Notes: a model not told the origin generated them from the letters alone. A stretch of 64,000 nucleotides of DNA from Bacteroidales bacterium (GCA_028277395.1 JANQGJ010000003.1:19422-83421); one strand, 5' to 3'; positions 54,070 to 62,960 are shown, counted from the first letter of the stretch. Translations and numbers: made by a program.

Positions 54070-56166
54070 TCACCTCTTCACAATCTTCCCAACTCCCACA
54101 AAATCATCCATATAAATTCTGATTAGATAAACACCTTTTGAAAGATCTGACATGTTTAACTTAGTCTGTTGGTTGTAATGATGATTGGTTAGCAGTACTT
54201 TACCATTCAAATTAAGGAGTTCGATCATGTTGTACTTTTCATTGGAAATGATATTTAGTTCATCACTTACAGGGTTTGGGTAAACCGATACACCAATATC
54301 CCTGAGATGGGGAATGCTGTTTACTACAACTTCAATGCTGTCAGATACTGTGCAGGCTCCTTGTGTTACATCAACCCAAACGACCCATGTTCCCGAACCT
54401 GCCTCTTCGCCGGTTATAAAGGTTGAACTCTCTATTGAGCCATTCCACCATAGATAACTGTCATACTGATCAGGAATTGAAAGAAACAAAGTGTCTGATA
54501 AAGATATTGCGGTGTCTTGTCCAATGCTGATGTTAAACGTAGGATCTACAATTATGTATATCGCATCTCTTATCCAGCATCCATCATCATTTGCAAATTC
54601 CAGTTTGTATTCTCCTGATTTTGTTACCATGTAACTATTTGATTCCGTTATACTGTCATTCCATCTATAATACTCATATCCTTCAGGAGCTTTAAGCTCA
54701 ATATTTTCACATACAATTGTGTCGTTTCCAAGGTCATAGCGTTGTTGCAGGTTTCTGCTAATCTTCACTATCAACCCATCCCATACTTCCGGTTCCAGAG
54801 TTTGTAATGTGTCATTTCCAATAATTGCTTCTCCGATAAAGTTTCCTGAAACTATCAGGTTGTGGCAATTATCAATATACAGACCTTGTGACTTCAATCC
54901 CAAATTTGACTTTAGGGTAGTGTGATTGTTCAGTATGCCATCAGGGGTAATCTGTCCTACTATTGTTTGTTTGTAGAAATCAGTTTCAAATATGGTATCA
55001 AATAATTCGATGGTGAGATCGGATCCTGCCGCTATTATTAATGTATCATTACATAATTTGATATATGAATTAGTGGAATAGTCAAGTATGGTTACAAAAG
55101 TTTCGTGCCATAGCGGTTGTAGGTTAGAATCTGTTTTTGCTATTACATATTTTGTTGTATCAGGGTATTGGATTACGGTATCATTTCCTAAAAAAAGAGT
55201 ATCCCTTACAGAACATATAAAATAAAAGTTTTCATGAGAATCAACCTCAACTCCTAAGAAGGTAACAGGCCAGTCCGGAATAGTTCCGGAGATAAAATCA
55301 CCTGTGGAGTTTATATCTATGATAAACGGCCTTTGGTCGCCTTGTGCGGGGTCTGGATGAAATAATGTATTATCAGAATAATACAACTCGCCCGTTGTAT
55401 ATCCATGAATTAATAAGTTGTCTGGATCTTTCATTAGCAGCCCGTTTATTTCTATTTGAGCTCCACTTCCCACTAACTCTTTGCGCCATACAATGTTACC
55501 ATCAACATTCATTTTAAGAACAGAACTCATTGAGTGTAAAAATAATGCCGTATCCTGACCAAAATAATCAATTGTATCAGTTGATGTTCCGATCTTTACG
55601 TGGTCTATAGTCAGATATAGATAACCATCATCTGAAAAACCAATATTATGGCATTTATCACTAGCAGGGCTGGTAATAACTTTTGTCCATTCAAGTTTCA
55701 GGTCAGGATTAATTTTGGCAATTAACACTTCCGAGATCCAATCCTGCGACATAAAACCTTCCATAATCGTTGTATCCAGGATTGTAACAGATTTTATAAA
55801 TTCACAGGCAATGTACATATTTAGATCTTTATCAGTTGTAAGTACTACTTCAGATATTAATCTATAACTTGCTGGAGCCAGGTCGACAACAGATAACGTA
55901 TTACCCTGGTCATCTTGTTTTATAATTGCCCAGTTTTGAAAATAGCTGGCATTTTCGTTAATAAGAATCGTGTCTTTAAGATACAGAATATCTCTATACG
56001 GGGTTGTAGTATAAATGTTATTTTCAAAATCAACATTTAATATACCTGTCCATGTATAATCATTACTTTGCGATTGTGTTAGAGACCATTCAGGTTCCCA
56101 GTTTTGAGTGTGGCATGGTATTGATATGAACATGAGAAAAATCAGGGTAAGGTTTTTGGTTTTCAT
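54070..56166 (-). CDS. Large secreted protein with T9SS sorting domain
   Basis: 698 residues. Signal peptide 1-20 (LTLIFLMFISIPCHTQ). The body (~30-480) looks like a beta-propeller or SBBP-type repeat: repeated units such as LYLKDTILINENASYFQNWAIIKQDDQGN, with D-rich turns. An Ig-like/PKD-like region follows (ELKAPEGYEYYRWNDSITESNSYMVTKSGEY, IGQDTAISLSDTLFLSIPDQYDSYLWWNGS). The C-terminal 75 residues (IGVSVYPNPVSDELNIIS ... GVGKIVKR) are a type A T9SS domain. No enzymatic motif is visible. It is probably a surface adhesin or structural protein. Confidence 0.87.
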   Translation of the reverse strand: MKTKNLTLIFLMFISIPCHTQNWEPEWSLTQSQSNDYTWTGILNVDFENNIYTTTPYRDILYLKDTILINENASYFQNWAIIKQDDQGNTLSVVDLAPASYRLISEVVLTTDKDLNMYIACEFIKSVTILDTTIMEGFMSQDWISEVLIAKINPDLKLEWTKVITSPASDKCHNIGFSDDGYLYLTIDHVKIGTSTDTIDYFGQDTALFLHSMSSVLKMNVDGNIVWRKELVGSGAQIEINGLLMKDPDNLLIHGYTTGELYYSDNTLFHPDPAQGDQRPFIIDINSTGDFISGTIPDWPVTFLGVEVDSHENFYFICSVRDTLFLGNDTVIQYPDTTKYVIAKTDSNLQPLWHETFVTILDYSTNSYIKLCNDTLIIAAGSDLTIELFDTIFETDFYKQTIVGQITPDGILNNHTTLKSNLGLKSQGLYIDNCHNLIVSGNFIGEAIIGNDTLQTLEPEVWDGLIVKISRNLQQRYDLGNDTIVCENIELKAPEGYEYYRWNDSITESNSYMVTKSGEYKLEFANDDGCWIRDAIYIIVDPTFNISIGQDTAISLSDTLFLSIPDQYDSYLWWNGSIESSTFITGEEAGSGTWVVWVDVTQGACTVSDSIEVVVNSIPHLRDIGVSVYPNPVSDELNIISNEKYNMIELLNLNGKVLLTNHHYNQQTKLNMSDLSKGVYLIRIYMDDFVGVGKIVKR

Positions 56167-56309
56167 ATTGTCTGGATATTAGTTTTACAAAACGACTGGA
56201 AATTTATAACATTTAACCAGTTATTGATACTGCTTTCAGTCATTTTTTTTGACTATAGTTAGTGCACATATATTGATATAAGTCTGATAATTAACGATAT
56301 ACAGTTGGG

Positions 56310-57143
56310 TTATTGAGCTGCCGGGAGTCTGTAATAAGGAAAAGTAAGGTGTATTTCAAAGCCAAGTTTTTGAGCAAGATTGTAAGAAGGAATATTATTA
56401 CGGTTACAGGCCCATACCGGTTCATGATCGCTTTCCAGGCAATAATCTATCAATGCTGCGCAAGCGTGAAGAGCCATACCTCTTCCACGAAATTCTGGAA
56501 ATGTTTCCATCCCCAACTCAAGGTCATGATCAGTGATAAAAGCCGAATAGGCTGTGGTAGCAAGTTTTCCTTCATGAAATAAACTAAATCCCACACCTTT
56601 ACTGCAAAACTCCTGAGCATTCCTCCAGAAATTAGAAGGAACAACATTGCCTTTCATCTGATCGTACATGGATTCGGTTGTGCGTACAATCTCAAAATTG
56701 TGAGTTCCGTAACCTTCTTTTAAGGTGAGATACTTTTGCCTGTTGAACCTGAAATTAACACGTTTGTGTATTTCAATACAGTTTTCGTTGGTATTACCAC
56801 TGGAAGGAGCGGCAACAAGTTTATCATTAAAAACGGACCTGATTTTATCGTTCCATTCTGCAGGGAAAACCTGCATCCATTCCGGTGATCTCCTTGTTTT
56901 ATGTTTGTTAAGTGCATAATCAGCAAACCAGCTATTGAATTGCTGATTATTGGTATCACCACCAAGCAAACTCATACCATAAGGGTGGAGAATGTACCAT
57001 GACTTTGGATCAGATACATCATCAACATAAATACGTCCTGTAACATCCTGTTTTATCACCACTCTGGCAAATGATGTATTAAAACCAATGTTGTTGAGCA
57101 CATTATTTAGTAGTTTGTAATTTCCCCTGTCAAGTTCAATCAT
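56310..57143 (-). CDS. GNAT family acetyltransferase
   Basis: 277 residues. The acetyl-CoA binding loop is in the C-terminal third: LGMETFPEFRGRGMALHACAALIDYCLESD (RGRGxA), then EPVWACNRNNIPSYNLAQKLGFEIHLTFPYY, the end of the GNAT fold. The N-terminal ~140 residues form an extra domain, as in the GNAT_acetyltran group (PF12746-like). The substrate is unknown. It is a single gene, separated by 143 bp from the T9SS gene and with 410 bp of repeat-rich sequence upstream. Confidence 0.88.
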   Translation of the reverse strand: MIELDRGNYKLLNNVLNNIGFNTSFARVVIKQDVTGRIYVDDVSDPKSWYILHPYGMSLLGGDTNNQQFNSWFADYALNKHKTRRSPEWMQVFPAEWNDKIRSVFNDKLVAAPSSGNTNENCIEIHKRVNFRFNRQKYLTLKEGYGTHNFEIVRTTESMYDQMKGNVVPSNFWRNAQEFCSKGVGFSLFHEGKLATTAYSAFITDHDLELGMETFPEFRGRGMALHACAALIDYCLESDHEPVWACNRNNIPSYNLAQKLGFEIHLTFPYYRLPAAQ

Positions 57144-57373
57144 GGGAAGTTATCTTTTAGCATTGAAATAATTTGGCGTGAAGTTAGTATAATTTGATGA
57201 TTTGAAAATGCATGGATTTGAAAATGATTAGATTTTAAGATTTAGAAATTTGAATACGGAGTTTCTGTCAGGATATTAAAGCTCTTTACGATTTATCATT
57301 CTGATTGTTAGCTAATCAAGCCTGGTAATGAGGCAAACAGAATGTTTTTGAGGACAGTACTAAAAGAGTCATT

Positions 57374-57400
57374 TGTCATACTGAGCGAAGCGAAGTATCT
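57374..57400 (+). repeat. REP-like element, forward copy
   Basis: TGTCATACTGAGCGAAGCGA followed by AGTATCT. This CTGAGCGAAGCGAA core is a widespread intergenic palindromic element type in Bacteroidota and other phyla. An inverted copy lies about 100 bp away, and a REP-type transposase gene is 0.7 kb away. Confidence 0.65.
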
Positions 57401-57502
57401 CTTACCGTGAATCTTGCTTTATAATAAATTGATACCAATGCAGCCCATAATACCTGAAAATAAGTAGTTGTTACCATCAATACCAGAGCCACCTGCCAGT
57501 GG

Positions 57503-57532
57503 CAGACTTTCGCTTCGCTCAGGATGACATTA
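57503..57532 (-). repeat. REP-like element, inverted copy
   Basis: On the minus strand AATGTCATCCTGAGCGAAGC then GAAAGTCTGC. It matches the forward copy at 57374-57400 over the TGTCATnCTGAGCGAAGCGAA core. The pair could fold into a long hairpin of about 150 nt, as in BIME-type elements. Confidence 0.65.
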
Positions 57533-57553
57533 ATTCAAATTAAGTCATTAGTA

Positions 57554-57847
57554 CTAACAATCCACTTCCTCAATTCCCGAAACCATATCATGAAAGGAAT
57601 ACAATCGCCATAATAACGTTGAATTATCGGGTGCTCCGTCACTCAAAGGATTACTATTGAGCGGAAAACACGATATCCGTCTGATTATCGAATTAATTTC
57701 ACTGGCAGCAACTTCAAAGCTCCCATCGAAATCGGTTTCGATTACCTTAAAAAAGGGCTCCATATTCACTACTTTGTTAGTGTAAGGGTTTTGCACCAGG
57801 ATGGGTTTGCCAACCTTTTCGGTCGTTAAATTTAATTGATCACTCAT
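57554..57847 (-). CDS. Small protein of unknown function behind a structured leader
   Basis: 97 residues from the ATG at 57847 (MSDQLNLTTEKVGKPIL); an ATG at 57862 lies too close to the T-run of the leader hairpin to be a good start. No family recognised. A charged N-terminal part is followed by VIETDFDGSFEVAASEINSIIRRIS and a C-terminal WRLYSFHDMVSGIEEVDC. No signal peptide or membrane helix. A TATCTTTG box and a structured leader on the same strand support it as a transcribed gene. Confidence 0.5.
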   Translation of the reverse strand: MSDQLNLTTEKVGKPILVQNPYTNKVVNMEPFFKVIETDFDGSFEVAASEINSIIRRISCFPLNSNPLSDGAPDNSTLLWRLYSFHDMVSGIEEVDC

Positions 57848-57866
57848 TTCTTTAATCTCCATGAAA

Positions 57867-57930
57867 AAACCCCTCGAGGCGAGTACGGTGTCTAAGCCGC
57901 TCCTGCCAAAGCAGGAACCAAGAGGGGTTT
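57867..57930 (-). ncRNA. Structured leader or small RNA with terminator-like hairpin
   Basis: Outer arms AAACCCCTC and GAGGGGTTT (9 bp, perfect) enclose a hairpin TCCTGC-TTTG-GCAGGA (6 bp) and a second possible stem CGG...CCG. On the minus strand the outer stem ends in TTTTTT (57864-57869), like an intrinsic terminator, just before the start codon of the small gene. It resembles an attenuator or riboswitch expression platform. It matches no riboswitch class I can name. Confidence 0.5.
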
Positions 57931-58001
57931 CTCCTATATAAGATTAAACTTAAATACATTTTTTTAGACGTTTACTCGTAACTTCATTTCTGAAGCTGGT
58001 A

Positions 58002-58009
58002 CAAAGATA
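58002..58009 (-). promoter_or_regulatory. Candidate -7 element for the structured leader and small gene
   Basis: TATCTTTG on the minus strand fits TAnnTTTG. The start would be near 57995, giving a leader of about 145 nt that contains CTTCA-GAAA-TGAAG (57983-57996 region) and the large hairpin. The -33 box is poor. Confidence 0.4.
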
Positions 58010-58137
58010 GGCTTTTTTGGGATTGTTGGTAGCTGGTAGAGTTGGTATTTAGCTAAGAAACTTTGGAAGTGTTTCAGGAGAAGATAGGCGCAAATATTCA
58101 AGCATTGCACTTTGTTAAATGCTAGCTGGGGATCTCA

Positions 58138-58680
58138 TTAAACCGATGAATTTAATTTATCTTCAACCCATTTATCCGGGTTTTCGGTTATATATCGCCG
58201 GATGTTGTTCAGTGATCTGTCATCCCTGATGACATGATCATGGAACCTGGATTGCCAGTGAAAATCTTTATTTATTTTTCTGATCTCAAATGTCACCCTC
58301 CCTTTATACCACCTGATAACTCTGGATAGATTATCATGCAACATGGGATTTTTTATTCCTGTTTTCCCCCCGGTGGAGACGCGATTAATCGCGTCTCTGT
58401 TTTGATTATTATCAATAATCAAAATCCCATGAACATGATCCGGCATTATAACATAGGTGTCTAGGTTAATAAATGGGAATTGTTTGGGGATCTCAGACCA
58501 GATTTTATCAGCTATCATTCCTATCTCTGATAATTTCAATTTTCCATTTGCTATGTCTCCAAAATAACATTCTCTGTCACCAGTGCAGATGGTAACAAAA
58601 TAAGATGCATTCCATCCATAATTCCAGTTCTGTAATCTTGTGGATGTTATCCGGTATTTGCCTTTAAACTTTTCTGTCAT
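58138..58680 (-). CDS. REP-associated tyrosine transposase (RAYT, Y1_Tnp family)
   Basis: 180 residues from the ATG at 58680. The Y1 transposase fold is shown by YGWNASYFVTICTGDRECYFGDI, LSEIGMIADKIWSEIPKQFPFI, YVIMPDHVHGILII with the HUH pair (His-x-His), and LSRVIRWYKGRVTFEIRK. The catalytic Tyr/second half is in HWQSRFHDHVIRDDRSLNNIRRYITENPDKW. Full length for the family. A RDAINRVSTGG segment in the middle is encoded by a 22-bp palindrome at 58376-58397. RAYTs cut and join REP hairpins. Several palindromic elements within 1.3 kb are plausible substrates. The frame is open to 58728 but the ATG at 58680 fits the family start. Confidence 0.93.
   Translation of the reverse strand: MTEKFKGKYRITSTRLQNWNYGWNASYFVTICTGDRECYFGDIANGKLKLSEIGMIADKIWSEIPKQFPFINLDTYVIMPDHVHGILIIDNNQNRDAINRVSTGGKTGIKNPMLHDNLSRVIRWYKGRVTFEIRKINKDFHWQSRFHDHVIRDDRSLNNIRRYITENPDKWVEDKLNSSV
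58376..58397. repeat. Perfect 22-bp palindrome inside the transposase gene
   Basis: GAGACGCGATT is followed immediately by its reverse complement AATCGCGTCTC. It encodes the RDAINRVS part of the transposase. Similar palindromes occur as intergenic repeats in many bacteria, so the gene appears to carry a copy of a REP-type element. Confidence 0.85.
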
Positions 58681-59118
58681 AATTTTTGTTTTGGCATTAT
58701 AGGTTAATCTTAATATGTAAAAATACAACTTTTATTCAGTCGTCTAATAAAGCAAACAATTAATATTCGCAATAAAATACGAAGTACAAGTACTATTCTA
58801 CAAACAAATTTACCAACAGATCAATCACCAATCATTATTCTGAAAGTGTTAAATATCAAACCATAATATGTAGTTTGCTTTTTAAATGAAAGACATGTAG
58901 GTGTTTTGGTAGTGGTTTGGGGTGAAAAATGGTTCTGTAGTATTTCTGGCTAATTATGACATGTGAGTACATACATGGCAAAATTGAAGATACGTCGGAA
59001 TTCAGGCCACTGCACCTGAGGACTTAGCTTCAGACTTGAATTGGAGGTAGGGAAGATGCGAAGTAATAAGTGGCTCAAGTCCTTTCGCACGGTGCTTTTG
59101 CAGCAGACTTGAGCCGGA
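58681..59118. other. Non-coding region with palindromic elements
   Basis: 438 bp. The left 240 bp show nothing beyond AT-rich sequence. The right part has CAGG/CCTG and GACTTGA repeats (near 59004-59034) and the 10-bp inverted repeat at 59072-59115. Multiple stops exclude a gene. Confidence 0.5.
59072..59115. repeat. Long hairpin at the 3' end of the T9SS protein gene
   Basis: GGCTCAAGTC (59072-59081) and GACTTGAGCC (59106-59115) are perfect 10-bp arms around 24 nt, which contains GCAC-G-GTGC. It lies 3 bp beyond the stop of the minus-strand gene and could stop or protect its mRNA, or be another REP-type element. Confidence 0.6.
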
Positions 59119-60030
59119 TTAGTTATTTTTCAATATTTTATTTCTTCCAATTATTTTATCATTCTTATAGATCGATACTAAATATACTCCTGATGCATAG
59201 CCGGAAATTCCTATATTAACTGATTCGGTGAATTTCTCATGAATTATTAAGTTTCCAGTGATATCGGTTATTTTTACCTGCAGGTTGGTTTTGTCCGGTA
59301 CTTCAATTGTGATTTGCTCAATTGCCGGATTTGGATAAATTGATATGTCATTTTCATTTAAACTATTTTCAATACCTGTCCAGATGTAAACATAATCACA
59401 TGAATCAGCTAATCCGGTTGAATAAAATCCAAATTCGTTATCTTCATAACAGCGAAGCCCAAATGAGATGTTTCCATCACATGCTACCATTGATAATGGT
59501 TGCCAGTTGAACATATAAATCATATCACCAAATTTTTCAATAATTCTGGAATAGTAGGTTTCCGGCATATATTCATCATTCTTGAAATATGTTACATAGA
59601 GAACTTTCAATTCTTCATCATTTACTATCATTGTTGAAGTTGAGTCAACCGTTATTATAAGTGAGTCTGCATCATTGGTTTCATCTACAAATAAAATTAC
59701 CCAACTGTCATTTGTTTCTGCATTAAAGTCATATAAGATTTGAAAAGTGTTGAAAATTTCATCATAAAAAAATACTGTGTCATTACGGTCAAATACAAAT
59801 TCAACCTCAGGCCTCATATTGCATAATAACGGATGCCTTTTGGTTATTTTTCTGCATGATTCGCCAAGTATGGTAGTGTCTTTTTCAGATTGAAACTTGA
59901 TATAATCTATGTTTCCTGAAAAGGCAAATCTCTCATCCCAGTGCCATTCTGCTCCAACCGGGGCAAATTCCTGGGCAATACCCGGCAGTAATAATCCTGT
60001 TAACAGGATTAATAATAATGATTTTTTCAT
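59119..60030 (-). CDS. Secreted protein with T9SS sorting domain
   Basis: 303 residues. Signal peptide 1-19 (LLLILLTGLLLPGIAQ). The mature part begins EFAPVGAEWHWDERFAFSGN and is beta-rich, with TTILGESCRKITKRH and FLIYDFNAETNDSWVI-like segments; this pattern is common in Bacteroidota proteins of unknown role. C-terminal 75 residues (ISIYPNPAIEQITIEV ... IIGRNKILKN) are a type A T9SS domain. No catalytic motif. Single gene with a strong hairpin just beyond its stop. Confidence 0.85.
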   Translation of the reverse strand: MKKSLLLILLTGLLLPGIAQEFAPVGAEWHWDERFAFSGNIDYIKFQSEKDTTILGESCRKITKRHPLLCNMRPEVEFVFDRNDTVFFYDEIFNTFQILYDFNAETNDSWVILFVDETNDADSLIITVDSTSTMIVNDEELKVLYVTYFKNDEYMPETYYSRIIEKFGDMIYMFNWQPLSMVACDGNISFGLRCYEDNEFGFYSTGLADSCDYVYIWTGIENSLNENDISIYPNPAIEQITIEVPDKTNLQVKITDITGNLIIHEKFTESVNIGISGYASGVYLVSIYKNDKIIGRNKILKNN

Positions 60031-60375
60031 TTTTGTTTTTTTGGTTAGTAAAGTAATTAATCAAATAATTCAGTGAAATTACAAAAAAAAATACCAATAT
60101 CCCAACTGATTGCCAGGTATTTGTGACTAATGACAATGCTTTCATTTTCAGGGGTTTGGTAAGGTAGGTGCGATGATTTCGATTATGCAATTATCTGCGC
60201 TTAAAAGTAGTTGAGGTATATTCTACTGACTTCCTGTTGTTGGGTATTCAACTATAGATTATATTTTGGGTTCAGTATCTTAAAAAAAACTGAGGTGCCA
60301 GTTCGGGTGTTGGGAAAGTATAGTACATTGCTGATCAGTATTTCAGCAATGTACCATATCTCTGACTGATTATGT
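60031..60375. other. Non-coding region upstream of the T9SS gene
   Basis: 345 bp. Contains the hairpin at 60323-60354 near the sulfatase stop. No conserved reading frame or complete promoter pair was found. Confidence 0.4.
60323..60354 (-). terminator. Hairpin downstream of the sulfatase gene
   Basis: GTACATTGCTGA and TCAGCAATGTAC (12-bp perfect arms) around an 8-nt loop, 21 bp after the sulfatase stop. There is no T-run after it, so it may be an mRNA-stabilising stem rather than a classical terminator. Confidence 0.5.
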
Positions 60376-62724
60376 TTATTTTATTTCCACAACCACTTTA
60401 TCAATTCTGCCATTAAATTTTGTTTCTTCGGGCCCGTAACCAATACCTTTTGCTACAGGAGTTTGATTATCCAATCCCACATCTGCTGTTTCATCTGCCG
60501 AAAACATATTAGGCTGGGTTCGTTCAATTCTTCCATTTCCTGTTGAACCGTCAGATACCTGAATTGCTGCATCTCCACCTTTACCATTTCCACCACCATC
60601 ATAATTAAAGGTGAAATCGATGGTGTATTTTCCCGGTGTCAGCTTTGAATCTGTACTAATTACATAGCGTTCTAGACCCAAAAAGTTGTATGTAAACATG
60701 GGTATGCTTTCCTTCATATACAAACTCCAGCCACCAAAACGGCCACCCTGTGTTAAAATAACACCGGTAGAGTTTTCTTCAGTCAGTTCAACTTCTGCCT
60801 CTATTGAAAAAGAACGGTTTTTTATGTTTATAAATGTATTTTCCATCATACCCTCCATACCTTCATATAAATTCAATGAAGTTCTGTCGCCCATAATATC
60901 AGGACGGCCTGCAATAGCCGGATTTGTTCTTACTACAACTCTGTCATCTATTGGTAATACATGATATTTTTCGGCTTCCGCCATAAAGAGATCCTGCATC
61001 ATCTTTAATCTCTCAGGGTATTTGTCGGCCAGGTTCTCAGTCAGACTAAAATCCTCGCGAACGTTGTATAAATCCCAGACATCTTCTTCAAGAGCAGGCA
61101 GATCAGTCATTTCCCATGGTGATCTGTGTATTGTTCTGGCAAACCAGCCATCATAATAAAGTGCGCGATTTCCAAATAGCTCAAAATACTGAATAACATG
61201 CCTTTCTGCAGCATCTTTATCATTAAATGTGTAAGCAAAACTTGTTCCTTCAATAGGTATTTGCGGTACACCATTAACAACTTTTGGTTCCGGTAATCCA
61301 ACTACTTCAAGGATTGTTGGAGCTATATCAATTGCATGTGTAAATTGTTCCCTGATACCATTTTTTTCGTCTATTTGTTCAGGGTAATGTATGATCATTC
61401 CTGTACGTGTTCCTCCAAAGTCGGAAGCAATCTGTTTTGTCCAGGTAAACGGAGCATCAAAGGCAACTGCCCAGCCTGCAGCCATATGTGGGAAAGTATT
61501 TGGCAGTCCCCAGTCATCCATTAGTGGAATAAGGTCTTCCACCTTTTCTTCAACTGAATTAAAATAGGTCATTTCGTTATACATACCTACCATACCGCCT
61601 TCAGCACTTGTTGCATTGTCTCCGGCGATATATACGATGAGGGTATTATCTAATTCTCCGATTTCTTCAATAGCATCTACCAACCGGCCAATTTCAAAAT
61701 CAGTCATTTCCACAAACCCTGAAAATACTTCTGCCTGTCGGGCAAACAGTTTTCGTTCATTATCTGTCAGCTTCTTCCAGTCTTTAATTTCCTCAGGTTT
61801 TGGCCCCAGATTGGTATTTTGTGGAATAATCCCATTAGCTTTCATCTTTTTTACTGTTTCTTCTCTTACAGCATCCCAACCTTTGTCGAACTGACCTTTG
61901 TATTTATCCGACCATTCTTTGGAAACATGGTGTGGAGCATGTACGGCACCAGTGGAGAAGTAAATAAAAAATGGTTTATCAGGAGTCAGTGATTGTTGTG
62001 CTTTAACCCAGTTTATTGCCTGATTGGTCATATCAGTTGTAAAGTGATAGTTATCCATTTTTGGAGGATTTACCTTTTTAACACCATCAAAAATAAGTGG
62101 TGCCCACTGGTCTGTTTCGCCACCGATAAATCCATAAAACTTATCGAATCCCTGGCGTGTCGGCCAACGGTCAAATGGCCCGGAAATACTTGTTTCCCAT
62201 GCTGCTGTTTCATGCCATTTACCAAATGCTGCAGTACTGTAGCCATTTAACCTCAACATCTCAGCTAACGGAGAAACACTTGCAGGAAGTGATCCTGTGT
62301 TTCCCGGGTAAGCTGTAGAGGTTTCCATGATCGAACCCGTATTACAGGTATGATGGTTTCTACCTGTTTTAATAGCCATTCTTGTGGGTGAGCATAATGA
62401 TGTGGTGTTAAAGTTATTATAGCGTAAGCCACTGTTTGATAATTTATCCATGGTTGGAGTATTAATCGGGCCTCCAAATGTAGAAGTAGCACCCATCCCC
62501 AGGTCATCTATCAATACAATTACAACGTTAGGAGCATCTTTTGGTGCTTTTACTTCAAACCTTTCAGGTGGTGTTGTGTTTCTTGCATCAAGCTCAGTGT
62601 AATGTTTGGCTTCGGGCTCTACTATTGGAAGGATTTCCCGATTTATATTTTCTTGTGCATTAGATGATAATGATATCACTATCATCATTGTTAATGTACT
62701 TAGCAGTAGTTTAGTCAGTTTCAT
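60376..62724 (-). CDS. Secreted arylsulfatase (type I, formylglycine-dependent)
   Basis: 782 residues. Signal peptide 1-23 (ends LSSNAQ). Sulfatase landmarks: NVVIVLIDDLGMGATSTFG (metal-binding Asp73-Asp74), TTSLCSPTRMAIKTGRNHH with Cys111 in CxPxR, which is converted to formylglycine, AAFGKWHE (Lys/His), IYFSTGAVHAPHHVS and IVYIAGDNATSAEGG (metal-binding D-N). The last ~170 residues form a beta-rich domain (KGIGYGPEETKFNGRIDKVVVEIK). It hydrolyses sulfate esters, probably of polysaccharides; subfamily not assignable. The activating enzyme is not in the window. A promoter and a tiny lipoprotein gene precede it. Confidence 0.92.
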   Translation of the reverse strand: MKLTKLLLSTLTMMIVISLSSNAQENINREILPIVEPEAKHYTELDARNTTPPERFEVKAPKDAPNVVIVLIDDLGMGATSTFGGPINTPTMDKLSNSGLRYNNFNTTSLCSPTRMAIKTGRNHHTCNTGSIMETSTAYPGNTGSLPASVSPLAEMLRLNGYSTAAFGKWHETAAWETSISGPFDRWPTRQGFDKFYGFIGGETDQWAPLIFDGVKKVNPPKMDNYHFTTDMTNQAINWVKAQQSLTPDKPFFIYFSTGAVHAPHHVSKEWSDKYKGQFDKGWDAVREETVKKMKANGIIPQNTNLGPKPEEIKDWKKLTDNERKLFARQAEVFSGFVEMTDFEIGRLVDAIEEIGELDNTLIVYIAGDNATSAEGGMVGMYNEMTYFNSVEEKVEDLIPLMDDWGLPNTFPHMAAGWAVAFDAPFTWTKQIASDFGGTRTGMIIHYPEQIDEKNGIREQFTHAIDIAPTILEVVGLPEPKVVNGVPQIPIEGTSFAYTFNDKDAAERHVIQYFELFGNRALYYDGWFARTIHRSPWEMTDLPALEEDVWDLYNVREDFSLTENLADKYPERLKMMQDLFMAEAEKYHVLPIDDRVVVRTNPAIAGRPDIMGDRTSLNLYEGMEGMMENTFINIKNRSFSIEAEVELTEENSTGVILTQGGRFGGWSLYMKESIPMFTYNFLGLERYVISTDSKLTPGKYTIDFTFNYDGGGNGKGGDAAIQVSDGSTGNGRIERTQPNMFSADETADVGLDNQTPVAKGIGYGPEETKFNGRIDKVVVEIK

Positions 62725-62840
62725 GTTTTTATAGTTTTAATTAATAATTGAATATTTTCTTAGTTCTAATAGTGCATACCAGTTTTGCGGTATGAAACAT
62801 TATCTATTTATTGCTTTATGCTTGTCAAATTGTTACAGCT

Positions 62841-62960
62841 TTATGAAAGTACAAAATCTTCAAAAGTTGAATGATTAGAGTTATTTTGGCTATTATAATC
62901 ACAGGAAATCATAATACCTGCTATTATAGATGCGAATAAAATCTGATTGATTAGCTTCAT
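62841..62960 (-). CDS. Very small lipoprotein (39 residues)
   Basis: MKLINQILFASIIAGIMISC followed by DYNSQNNSNHSTFEDFVLS. It has a basic n-region, a hydrophobic stretch and a lipobox (IMISC), with Cys20 as the lipidated residue. The mature peptide would be only 20 residues. It lies 116 bp upstream of the sulfatase start, on the same strand, and 111 bp after a consensus promoter start. It may be a real small protein or the remaining front end of a longer lipoprotein. Confidence 0.55.
   Translation of the reverse strand: MKLINQILFASIIAGIMISCDYNSQNNSNHSTFEDFVLS

Larger units (their letters stand above)
57144..57553. other. Repeat-rich intergenic region without a gene
   Basis: 410 bp. It contains two GATTTGAAAATG direct repeats (57199-57210, 57215-57226), the inverted pair of GAGCGAAGCGAA elements (57374-57400, 57503-57532), and a small hairpin GCCAC-CTGCCA-GTGGC near 57489. 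Several stop codons in all frames exclude a coding role. Confidence 0.6.

Noticed and set aside
57861..57941. Plus-strand 26-codon frame over the structured element (MKKPLEAS...), as a peptide precursor gene
   Set aside because: The ATG-AAAAAA start is typical, but a frame of this length occurs often by chance. No modifying enzyme is near, and the minus-strand promoter and T-run fit an RNA better.
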